The position numbers were made by a program, and so were the translations under genes. A model generated the notes under the pieces. That model did not search any database and was not told the origin of the DNA. It worked only from the letters and a program-made list of their open reading frames with translations. Source: M0108 sp964523415 (GTDB lineage Bacteria; Pseudomonadota; Gammaproteobacteria; Chromatiales; Chromatiaceae). From it: DNA of 22,733 nt. Location: NCBI GenBank assembly GCA_964523415.1, contig CAZFZB010000039.1:1-22733 (forward strand). The letters run 5' to 3'. This document shows, piece by piece, positions 6,087 to 13,541 of the stretch (within the stretch, counting starts at the first letter, position 1; each line of letters begins with the position of its first letter).

Positions 6087-7289
6087 TCAACGTGATTTCG
6101 CCATGCTTTCCTTGAGCAGGGCCCCAAAGCTACCCAAGTCACTTGTCGAGGATCTGGCGCCGGGCGCATAACTGGCCAAATTGGGCGTGGCCTCAGTAGC
6201 CTTGGCCTCGTCCAGGGTCAGGCTGAGGCGGCGCTGCTCCTGATCGATGGCGAGGACGCTGGCCTCGACCTCCTGGCCGGGGCTCAGTACCTCCTGGGGA
6301 TGGCTGATGCGCCTGCCGGCGCCCAGCTCGCTGATATGGACCAGGCCCTCCAGGCCCGGGGCAAGCTCGATAAAGGCTCCAAAGGGCTGTAGTCGGGTGA
6401 CCAGGCCTCGAACACGGGAACCAACAGGGAACTGCTGGGCCACCTCCGTCCAGGGGTCCTGTGACAGGGCGCGGATGGAGAGCGCGATCTTCTCCGGGCG
6501 TTTGGGGTTGTCGGTCTTGTCAACGCGCAGCACCGTGACCTCCAGGGTCTGGCCGACGCTCAGGATCTCGCTGGGGTGTTTGACCCGATGGAAGGCCAGC
6601 TCACTAATGTGGATCATGCCCTCCAGGCCGCCCAGATCGACGAAGGCCCCATAATCCTGGAGGGAGGTGACGGTTCCCTGAAGCAGGGCCCCTTCCTTCA
6701 AATTGGCTCGGATGGTCTCAGCGCGTTGGCGCTGCTCCTCCTCGAGCAGCATCCGGCGGGAGACCACCAGATTGAGGTGGCGGCCGCCTTCGAATTTGGT
6801 AATGCGAAAGTCCAGATGCTGGTCGACGAACTCCGACAGATCCTCGATGAAGCGGAGATCCATCTGGGAGGCGGGACAAAAGGCGCGTTGGCCAGCGATC
6901 TGGATCTCGACACCCCCCTTGACTAGGGCCGTGACCCGGCCATGGACCGGCAGTTGCTCCCGATAAGCCCTTTCCAGTTCGGCCACGCCATGGAGTTGAC
7001 GGGCCTGCTGGTTCCCCAAACGCAGGGTGCCATCCTCCGCTATGCCCGCGACCAACGCCGTCACCTCGTCGCCCACCGCGACCTTGAGCTGACCCTCCGG
7101 GTCACGGCAGGAGGCGGCATCGATGATCCCCTCGGCCTTGCCGCCGAGATCGATGAAGACCTGATCCTCGCTGATGGCCACCACTCGCCCCCGGACCTGA
7201 TCGCCGGCCTTGGCGCCCTTTTCAGGGGTCCCTGTGTGCTTTTGATCGAATTCGGCCAGGAGCGCCGCGAAATCGTTGGTGTCGTTCAT
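6087..7289 (-). CDS. S1-domain RNA-binding protein (four S1 repeats)
   Basis: A 400-residue protein with four OB-fold S1 repeats at about 28-95, 113-178, 199-273 and 288-359. Repeats 3 and 4 are the most canonical (DYGAFVDLGGLEGMIHISEL and PFGAFIELAPGLEGLVHIS, each with the GLEG-(M/L)-(I/V)-HIS core). Repeat 2 is divergent. Ribosomal protein S1 of gammaproteobacteria has six repeats and about 557 residues, so this is probably an accessory S1-like protein and not RpsA itself. Its role could be RNA chaperoning, translation under stress or transcription accessory work; none can be chosen. A Glu/Asp-rich N-terminal leader (1-20) and a low-complexity tail after 360 flank the repeats. The ATG at 7289 has no Shine-Dalgarno sequence, only a C-rich stretch. 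It follows msrA by 73 bp on the same strand. Confidence 0.85.
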   Translation of the reverse strand: MNDTNDFAALLAEFDQKHTGTPEKGAKAGDQVRGRVVAISEDQVFIDLGGKAEGIIDAASCRDPEGQLKVAVGDEVTALVAGIAEDGTLRLGNQQARQLHGVAELERAYREQLPVHGRVTALVKGGVEIQIAGQRAFCPASQMDLRFIEDLSEFVDQHLDFRITKFEGGRHLNLVVSRRMLLEEEQRQRAETIRANLKEGALLQGTVTSLQDYGAFVDLGGLEGMIHISELAFHRVKHPSEILSVGQTLEVTVLRVDKTDNPKRPEKIALSIRALSQDPWTEVAQQFPVGSRVRGLVTRLQPFGAFIELAPGLEGLVHISELGAGRRISHPQEVLSPGQEVEASVLAIDQEQRRLSLTLDEAKATEATPNLASYAPGARSSTSDLGSFGALLKESMAKSR

Positions 7290-7362
7290 GGGGGAGTCTG
7301 TGGTTAGCGGAGGTTGAAGGAAGAGGCGGTAAGGTCAGACGGTGGCGAGGCTGCCGGGAATT

Positions 7363-7998
7363 TCAGCCGGGATAATCGACGCCGCAGCCGCCGAGACCGC
7401 AGTAACCGCCCGGGTTCTTGGCCAGGTACTGCTGATGGTAGTCCTCGGCATAGAAAAAGGTCGGAGCGGGTAAAATCTCGGTCGTGATAGGGCCGCGCCC
7501 CACCGCCGCCAGGGCCCTGGCGAAGCGATCCTGGCTAACCTCGGCGGCCAGACGCTGCGAGTCATCCTGGCAGTAGATACCGGACCGGTATTGGGTACCG
7601 ACATCATTGCCCTGACGCATGCCCTGGGTAGGATCATGGGACTCCCAGAAGGCCTTCAGGAGTTGGTCGTAGCTGATGCGGTTTGGGTCGAAGACCACCC
7701 GGACCACCTCGTTGTGACCCGTCATGCCGGAGCAGACCTCTTCATAAGTGGGGTTGGGCGTGTAACCGCCGGCATAGCCCACCGCCGTGGTCCAGACGCC
7801 TTCCAACCGCCAGAAACGCTGCTCCGCCCCCCAAAAGCAGCCGAGGCCGAACAGGGCCAGCCCTAGTCCCCCTGGAAAGGGTGGCAATATCGGGTGGCCC
7901 AGGACGACATGGTGGTTGGTAACCATGAGTCCCTGGTCGCGCCCGGGCAGGGCCTCCTCAGGAGTGGGCATCCGGATTTTTAGGTGGAAAGGCAACAT
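7363..7998 (-). CDS. msrA: Peptide-methionine (S)-S-oxide reductase MsrA
   Basis: A 211-residue enzyme that reduces the S epimer of methionine sulfoxide in oxidised proteins, recycled by thioredoxin. The catalytic motif GCFWG holds nucleophile Cys54. The characteristic GYAGGYTPNPTYEEVCSGMTGHNEVV core follows in order, and QYRSGIY is present. The C-terminal GYCGLGGCG provides resolving cysteines Cys200 and Cys205. The N-terminus is about 45 residues ahead of GCFWG with no clear signal peptide, so it is probably cytoplasmic. The ATG at 7998 is preceded by GAGG at about 6 nt. A -10-like TATAAA (8028-8033 on the minus strand) lies upstream without a clear -35. It is divergent from the HAD gene and may be cotranscribed with the S1-domain gene. 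Confidence 0.95.
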   Translation of the reverse strand: MLPFHLKIRMPTPEEALPGRDQGLMVTNHHVVLGHPILPPFPGGLGLALFGLGCFWGAEQRFWRLEGVWTTAVGYAGGYTPNPTYEEVCSGMTGHNEVVRVVFDPNRISYDQLLKAFWESHDPTQGMRQGNDVGTQYRSGIYCQDDSQRLAAEVSQDRFARALAAVGRGPITTEILPAPTFFYAEDYHQQYLAKNPGGYCGLGGCGVDYPG

Positions 7999-8054
7999 CT
8001 CGGCCTCGCGGCTAGGGGCAGGAGAATTTTATACCCAATTTGGGCGGACATGAT

Positions 8055-8084
8055 TTGACTTTAAAGGGCCGATTCACCTAATCG
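8055..8084 (+). promoter_or_regulatory. Candidate promoter of the HAD-tgt operon
   Basis: TTGACT (8055-8060) and TAATCG (8079-8084) are separated by 18 bp. The first match is good and the second is weak. It is placed 47 bp before the HAD start codon and divergent to msrA. Confidence 0.35.
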
Positions 8085-8130
8085 CCCGCCTGGGGCACAA
8101 TGGCGACTTCCACCGCACCCGACCGATGCC

Positions 8131-8838
8131 ATGAAGGCCCGCCCGATCCAACTCATTACCCTGGACCTCGACGATACCCTTTGGCCCTGCCTGGAGACGA
8201 TTCGGCGGGCCGAGGTCGCCCTTTATGCCTGGCTGGTCCAGTGGGCGCCGGGGCTGGCGCAGGCCATGGACCTGGAGGGCCTGCGTGAACACCGGCGGGA
8301 CCTGATGGCGGAAAGACCGGCACTTGCCCATGATGTCACCGCCGTGCGCCGGACCTCGCTGCAAATCCTGCTCCAGGCCTTCGGCTACGATCCCGCCCTG
8401 GCGGTAGAGGCCATGGCGGTCTTCATGGCCTATCGTCACCGGGTCGAGCCCTTCCCGGAGGTGATCCCCATCCTGAGGGCCCTGGCGGAGGACTATCGGT
8501 TGGTGTCTGTGACCAATGGCAATGCCGACATCGACCGTACCCCCCTGCAGGGCCTCTTCCATTGGTCACTGACCGCCGCGGAGGTGGGGGCTGCCCGCCC
8601 AGATCCCGCCCTCTTTCAGGCGGCCCTGGATTGGGCGGGCCTGGAGCCGGATCAGGCCCTGCATTTGGGCGATCACCCGCTTCTGGATATTGAGGCGGCC
8701 CGGGCATTTGGCATGCGCGCCCTCTGGGTCAACCGGGGAGGTCAGCCCTGGCCGGCGGATCTGGAGCCCCCCCTGGCGGAGATCGCCGACCTGCAGGCCT
8801 TACCACTCTGGTTGGAGGAATTGGGGCATGAAATTTGA
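8131..8838 (+). CDS. HAD-superfamily hydrolase (subfamily IA, YigB-like)
   Basis: A 235-residue phosphatase-type protein. Motif I is DLDDT (12-16) with nucleophile Asp12 and acid/base Asp14. Motif II is SVTNG (126-130). The motif III lysine region reads ARPDP (155-159), so Arg156 stands where most relatives have Lys. Motif IV is GDHPLLD (180-186). The alpha-helical C1 cap lies between about residues 20 and 105. The closest characterised type is YigB, a flavin mononucleotide and sugar phosphate phosphatase, but the substrate of this one is unknown. The ATG at 8131 lacks a clear Shine-Dalgarno sequence. Its last 11 nt overlap the start of tgt, so the two are translationally coupled. This hints at nucleotide or tRNA modification metabolism but does not prove it. 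Confidence 0.88.
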   Translation: MKARPIQLITLDLDDTLWPCLETIRRAEVALYAWLVQWAPGLAQAMDLEGLREHRRDLMAERPALAHDVTAVRRTSLQILLQAFGYDPALAVEAMAVFMAYRHRVEPFPEVIPILRALAEDYRLVSVTNGNADIDRTPLQGLFHWSLTAAEVGAARPDPALFQAALDWAGLEPDQALHLGDHPLLDIEAARAFGMRALWVNRGGQPWPADLEPPLAEIADLQALPLWLEELGHEI

Positions 8839-9952
8839 GCATCTGGCTAGCGATGGCGCGGCCCGGCGTGGCCGTTTGACCTTTGCCCGGGGGGTAGTAG
8901 AGACACCGGCCTTCATGCCGGTGGGTACCTATGGCACCGTCAAGGCCATGAGCCCGGAGGAACTCCAGGGCCTGGGCGCTCAGATCATCCTCGGCAACAC
9001 CTTCCACCTCCTGTTGCGCCCCGGGCCTGAGGTCATCGCCAGCCATGGCGATCTCCACGATTTCATGCACTGGTCGGGGCCCATCCTCACCGACTCCGGG
9101 GGTTTCCAGGTCTTCAGCCTGGGCGATCTGCGCCGCATCAAGGAGGAGGGTGTCCATTTCCGGTCCCCCATCGATGGCCGCCGCGTCTTCATGGGACCGG
9201 AGGAATCCCTGGCCATGCAGCGCACCCTGGGGTCCGACATCGTCATGATCTTCGATGACTGCACCCCCTATCCGGCGACCCTGGAACAGGCCCGGGTCTC
9301 CATGCAGCGCTCCCTGCGGTGGGCGGCGCGCAGCCGGGTGGCCCATGGCGATAACCCCTCGGCCCTGTTCGGTATCGTCCAGGGCGGTATGTACGAGGAA
9401 CTCCGTAGCGAATCCCTGGCGGGCCTGACCGCCATCGGCTTCGATGGCTACGCGATTGGTGGCCTCTCAGTGGGTGAGCCGGAGGCCGACCGTCTGCGGG
9501 TGCTGGACCTTCTCTCCGATCGCCTGCCCGCGGATCGGCCCCGTTACCTGATGGGGGTCGGCACCCCAGTGGATATCGTTCAGGCGGTGATGCGTGGCAT
9601 CGACATGTTCGATTGCGTCATGCCCACCCGCAACGCCCGCAATGGTCACCTCTTCACCCACGCCGGCGTGGTCCGTATCCGCAATGCCCGCTACCGCACC
9701 GACACCGGGCCTCTGGACCCGGAGTGCGATTGTTATTGCTGCCGGAACTACAGTCGCGCCTATCTTCACCATCTGGATCGCAGCCACGAGATCCTGGGGG
9801 CCCGGCTCAACACCATCCACAACCTGCGCTACTACCAGACCCTGATGGAGGACTTGAGGACGGCCATCGCCACCGGCCGGTTGGCAACCTGGGTTCGGGA
9901 TTTCCCCTGCATGCAGCCTGGCGGGTCCGAAACCCTTCTGGCGGAGGCTTGA
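8828..9952 (+). CDS. tgt: tRNA-guanine transglycosylase (queuine/preQ1)
   Basis: A 374-residue enzyme that swaps guanine-34 of tRNA-Asp, -Asn, -His and -Tyr for preQ1, the committed step of queuosine insertion in bacteria. Asp89 of LTDSGGFQVFSL and nucleophile Asp262 of DMFDCVMPTRNARNGHLFT are in place. The zinc site is complete: Cys300, Cys302, Cys305 and His331. The length equals E. coli Tgt (375). The start at 8828 is chosen since MKFEHLASDGAARRG is the family N-terminus and GGAGGA lies 7 nt upstream, inside the HAD gene. In most gammaproteobacteria queA precedes and yajC follows tgt. Here a HAD gene precedes it, and a 6-kb minus-strand block separates it from yajC. GC-rich hairpins (e.g. 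CCCGG-AAT-CCGGG, 10047-10059) lie in the 124-bp convergent gap but lack a T-tract. Confidence 0.97.
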   Translation: MKFEHLASDGAARRGRLTFARGVVETPAFMPVGTYGTVKAMSPEELQGLGAQIILGNTFHLLLRPGPEVIASHGDLHDFMHWSGPILTDSGGFQVFSLGDLRRIKEEGVHFRSPIDGRRVFMGPEESLAMQRTLGSDIVMIFDDCTPYPATLEQARVSMQRSLRWAARSRVAHGDNPSALFGIVQGGMYEELRSESLAGLTAIGFDGYAIGGLSVGEPEADRLRVLDLLSDRLPADRPRYLMGVGTPVDIVQAVMRGIDMFDCVMPTRNARNGHLFTHAGVVRIRNARYRTDTGPLDPECDCYCCRNYSRAYLHHLDRSHEILGARLNTIHNLRYYQTLMEDLRTAIATGRLATWVRDFPCMQPGGSETLLAEA

Positions 9953-10076
9953 GGCTTGCCGCCGGATGGGACGGGCTCGGGTAGGGGTTGGGGCTCGCCC
10001 CTGAGCAGAGAGTAATTGCTAAGGGTCGCGGCTGTCCTGGCACCCGCCCGGAATCCGGGTAACAGTCCCGGTACCC

Positions 10077-11384
10077 TTAGCCGGGGTTTTCCGCTGCGGC
10101 TGGGCTGAGGGCGTGCGATCGGCCCGGGTCTTCCGCGCCGACGACGCGGTTGCGGCCTGCCTCTTTGGCGGAGTAAAGCGCCTGGTCGGCACGTTCGATC
10201 AGGTGCGTCACCGACTCCCCCGGCTTGAATCCGGCAACGCCGATGCTGGTCGTCAAACTGATGTCGTTGAGGAATAGGGCATTTTCTACTGCCTGGCGCA
10301 GTTTCTCGGCGAACAGCTCGGCATTGTCCTGGTCGAGGTGCGGGGATACCAGCAAAAACTCCTCACCACCCCAGCGCCCTAGGATATCCGAGGCCCGGAT
10401 CTGGGCGCGCAGGATTGCGGTGAAGCCTTTCAGTACCTGGTCGCCGGTGGCATGGCCATACTGGTCATTGACCCTTTTGAAATGATCCAGATCCAGCATC
10501 ATGATGGAAAAGGGATACCCATGGCGCTCGGCCAGGCTGGCGAGTTCTTGCAGGCGGCCGAGGGTGCCCCGGCGGTTGAGTGCCTTAGTGAGATTGTCGG
10601 TGATGGAAAGCCTCGACAACTGAATATTCTGCTTGACGATTTTCTGCTGTTGCGCATCTAGGCGCAGGGAGAAAAGGGCGATCAGGGCATAGATACCCGC
10701 CAGCACGGCCAGGATGACCAGATTGATAACCTTGGCCATCCGGTCGGCGTCAATGAGCACCCCGGCCAGGGGCACCCTAATCGAGATCAGGGCGCGGATG
10801 TCATCGGGGTTTTCGAAGAAGCCGGCCTTGTCGCCATACATGGCAACCAGCTCCCGGGGGGCATCCTTGGGATCACCATGGCATTTCATGCAACCAGGGG
10901 TCGAGCGTTCGATCGGCACGGCAAGGTAGAGCACCTCCTGTCCCTGCACCCGGACTACCTCCTGATACTCGCCCAAAGCCTCCCGGTTCATCCGCCGGAG
11001 CAGGGCGGACTCAAAGGCATCGGCCTGATTGATGGGATTGCGCGGGTTTTCGCTGGCAAGCTTGAAGTAGATTGGCTCCATGCCGTGTTGCTCCCGTTGC
11101 TCGTTGAGAAGGTCCTTGATGCTGCGGGAGATATAGGTGAAGGACATGGTCTGGGGCGCGAAATAATCGCGATAGAGCTTCTCCTCATCCTTGAGCCGAT
11201 AGATTTCGGGCCTCTGGGTGTTGGTGACGTAGGCGTGGATCGCCCGGTGCACCAGGAGGGCGTTCAGCGCCTGCTTCCTGGCCTCGTTGACGGCGTAGTC
11301 GTCGGTCTTGCGGTGAATGAACTGGAATATGGCCACATAAGCCAGACAGAACACCAGCCCCAGCATGAGTAGCCTTCTGTGGAT
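10077..11384 (-). CDS. Membrane diguanylate cyclase with periplasmic haem-binding DUF3365 domain (5' end in gap)
   Basis: 435 residues are visible; the start lies in the N run. Counting from the first visible residue, 5-22 is a transmembrane helix and 23-218 is a periplasmic DUF3365/Tll0287-like domain. Its CMKCH (165-169) is a CxxCH site for covalent haem c. A second membrane helix follows at 219-240, then a GGDEF domain. The active loop is GGEEF (339-343), competent for making cyclic di-GMP from two GTP. The inhibitory I-site RASD (330-333) stands five residues before it, so product feedback is expected. DLDHFKRVNDQYGHATGDQ is the normal substrate region. It probably converts a redox or gas signal sensed by haem into a second-messenger output. 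The sensed ligand is inference. It is the last gene of a minus-strand block after the ybh-like permease, but the gap hides whether it is cotranscribed. Confidence 0.9.
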   Translation of the reverse strand: MHRRLLMLGLVFCLAYVAIFQFIHRKTDDYAVNEARKQALNALLVHRAIHAYVTNTQRPEIYRLKDEEKLYRDYFAPQTMSFTYISRSIKDLLNEQREQHGMEPIYFKLASENPRNPINQADAFESALLRRMNREALGEYQEVVRVQGQEVLYLAVPIERSTPGCMKCHGDPKDAPRELVAMYGDKAGFFENPDDIRALISIRVPLAGVLIDADRMAKVINLVILAVLAGIYALIALFSLRLDAQQQKIVKQNIQLSRLSITDNLTKALNRRGTLGRLQELASLAERHGYPFSIMMLDLDHFKRVNDQYGHATGDQVLKGFTAILRAQIRASDILGRWGGEEFLLVSPHLDQDNAELFAEKLRQAVENALFLNDISLTTSIGVAGFKPGESVTHLIERADQALYSAKEAGRNRVVGAEDPGRSHALSPAAAENPG

Positions 11385-11484
11385 NNNNNNNNNNNNNNNN
11401 NNNNNNNNNNNNNNNNNNNNNNNNNNNNNNNNNNNNNNNNNNNNNNNNNNNNNNNNNNNNNNNNNNNNNNNNNNNNNNNNNNNN
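11385..11484. other. Assembly gap (100 N)
   Basis: Exactly 100 N, a conventional filler for a gap of unknown length. It removes the C-terminal end of the ABC-2 permease and the N-terminus of the diguanylate cyclase. The reading frame runs through it only by chance of the filler length; the two proteins should not be fused. Confidence 0.97.
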
Positions 11485-12392
11485 GACATCAGGATCATGG
11501 GCACCAGGACCGCAAAGGCGCCCAGGATGGCCTGTTGTTGGGTAGCGCAGATGGCCGAGATCATCAATCCCATCCCCACGATGGAGAGGATGAAGAGGAG
11601 GATGGCGGCGGCCAGCGCCGGGAGCGAGCCGTGGAAGGGGATGCGAAAACCCCATATCCCTGCCGCAACCATGACCATGCCCAGGGCCCCCCCGATCAGC
11701 AGGGCAGGTACCGTCTTGGCCAGGATGATCTCGGTGGAGGTGGTGGGCGATACCAGCAGTTGATCGAAGGTCCCCAACTCCCGCTCGCGAGCGATGGACA
11801 GGGCCGTCACCGTGAGGGAGATGACCATCACCAGGATACCTACCAGGCTGGGCACCACGAACCACCGGTAGATGAGATTGGGGTTGAAGGCGTGACGGAT
11901 ACTGATCCGTTCTGGCGGCTGGAGCGTGGAGGGGGTCAAGGCCGCCCCGAGACGGGACGCCACCTCCTCCACATAGCTCAGCGCCACCTGGCCCGAGTTG
12001 GCTCGCCGGCCATCGACGATGACCTGAAGGGTGGCCGGTTCCCCGGCGGTCACCTGGCGCGAGAAGGTTTCGGGGATCTCCAACGCCAGGATCGCCTGCC
12101 GTCGCTCGATGGCCACGTGGAGGGCTTGCCGGCTGTCCACCCGGATGAGGGTGCCCACGAAGCTGGCGGCCCCCAGCCCCGCCACCAGTTCCTGGGCCCA
12201 ACGGCCACCATCACGGTCGTAAAAGGCGAGGGTGGCGTTGCTCACCTCCAGGGTGGCGGCGAAGGAAAAGACCAGGAGTTGGAGCAGGGGTGGGCCGACC
12301 AGGATGAAGCGGGCGCGCGGGTCGCGCAGAAGGCTGAGCAGTTCCTTGAGAATCTGGGCGCGCAGGCGGGGCGGTATCAGCTTCAACGGCAT
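11485..12392 (-). CDS. ybhR: ABC-2 type exporter permease, YbhR-like (3' end in gap)
   Basis: The first 302 residues of an ABC-2 permease; the family is about 370 long, so about 65-70 residues are lost in the gap. The topology is one membrane helix (about 28-48), a large periplasmic domain (about 50-175) with HAFNPNLIYRWFVVPSLVGILV at its end, then helices at about 178-200, 225-250, 258-280 and 285-300. The cytoplasmic loop RERELGTFDQLLVSP is the family marker and contacts the ATPase. It starts 6 nt after the stop of the other permease, and the two presumably form a heterodimeric channel. By family knowledge the E. coli homologue belongs to the YbhGFSR exporter, linked to cation and drug efflux. 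The substrate here is unknown. Confidence 0.88.
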
Positions 12393-12398
12393 CGCCCC

Positions 12399-13541
12399 CT
12401 AGCTATCCAGGCTCTTGCGGGTTTTGAGCCGCGCCAGCGTGAAAAATACCGCCCCGATCGCCAGCATGGACGCCATGTTGGGCACCAGGACTGGCCAGGT
12501 GTCCCCCGCCAGAAAGACCGTCTGCAAGGAGGCGATGAAGTAGCGGGCGGGTACCACCAGGCTGAGGGTCCGGATCGGCAGGGGCATGGAGTCGATCTCG
12601 AATAGAAACCCCGAGAGCAGAAAGGCCGGCAGAAAGCCCGTGAAGAGGGCGATCTGGGCAGCGATGAACTGGTTCTTGGCGATCGCCGAGATCACCAACC
12701 CCTGCCCCAGGGCGGGTATCAGAAAGACCGCGGATACCAGGAGCAGGGCCCCCCAGGAGCCCTGGAGGGGGAGGCCGAATACGCTGATGGCGAGGGCCGC
12801 CGAACCCAGGGTGGCCAGCAGGCCCAGACCGAAATAGGGCAACAGCTTGCCGAGGAGGATCTCGGCCACCCGGGCCGGGGTGGAGAAGAGGGCCTCCAGG
12901 GTACCCCGTTCCCATTCCCGGGCCAGGACCAGGGCGGTGAGGAGGGTGCCGATCATGGTCATGATGATGGCGATGGCGCCGGGCACCAGGAAACGGCGGC
13001 TCTCGATCTCGGGGTTGAACCAGAAGCGTGGCCGCAGCTCCACCCGGGGGTTGGGGGCCAGACCCTGACCCTGGAGCCAGCCCAGCACCACCCCCTGGGC
13101 ATAGTTGGCGACAAAGCCGGCGTTGTTGGGCTGGGAACCATCGGTGAGGATCTCCACCAGAGGCCCCGCCAGCGGCGTAGCGAGGCGGTGCGCAAAGTCC
13201 CCCGGAATCACCACGAAGCCCTTCAGATGGCCCGCCGCCACCGCGCTGGCCACGGCGCGCCGATCACGCGCCGGGGTCACCTGAAAGTAGCGGGTCCCTG
13301 AAAAGGCCGCGGCCAGGGACTGGGCCCTGGGATCGTCCGTCTCCAATACGACCCCGATGGGGACCTGGCGGATGTCCAGGGAGACCGCGTAGGCGAAGAG
13401 AAACAGCAGGATCACGGGCAGGACGAAGGCGATCAGAATGGCCGAGGGGTCGCGGATTACCTGTAGCCCCTCCTTGCGCACCAGGGCCAGCAGGCGCCTG
13501 CCGGAAAAGCCTCGGGGGGGTAGGGCGCTGCGCTCCTTCAT
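12399..13541 (-). CDS. ybhS: ABC-2 type exporter permease, YbhS-like
   Basis: A complete 380-residue permease. The first membrane helix is about residues 35-55 (AILIAFVLPVILLFLFAYAV). A periplasmic domain follows to about 185, with RFWFNPEIESRRFLVPG, then five further helices. The coupling loop LAREWERGTLEALFSTP matches the family. The N-terminal RKEGLQVIRDPSAI is typical. Its ATG overlaps the ATPase stop by 4 nt (ATGA), so it is translationally coupled. With the neighbouring YbhR-like protein it should build the membrane channel of the exporter. Confidence 0.92.
   Translation of the reverse strand: MKERSALPPRGFSGRRLLALVRKEGLQVIRDPSAILIAFVLPVILLFLFAYAVSLDIRQVPIGVVLETDDPRAQSLAAAFSGTRYFQVTPARDRRAVASAVAAGHLKGFVVIPGDFAHRLATPLAGPLVEILTDGSQPNNAGFVANYAQGVVLGWLQGQGLAPNPRVELRPRFWFNPEIESRRFLVPGAIAIIMTMIGTLLTALVLAREWERGTLEALFSTPARVAEILLGKLLPYFGLGLLATLGSAALAISVFGLPLQGSWGALLLVSAVFLIPALGQGLVISAIAKNQFIAAQIALFTGFLPAFLLSGFLFEIDSMPLPIRTLSLVVPARYFIASLQTVFLAGDTWPVLVPNMASMLAIGAVFFTLARLKTRKSLDS

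Noticed and set aside
10077..12392. A single 771-residue ABC permease-diguanylate cyclase fusion
   Set aside because: Artifact of the 100-N filler keeping the frame open; both families are incomplete at the junction.
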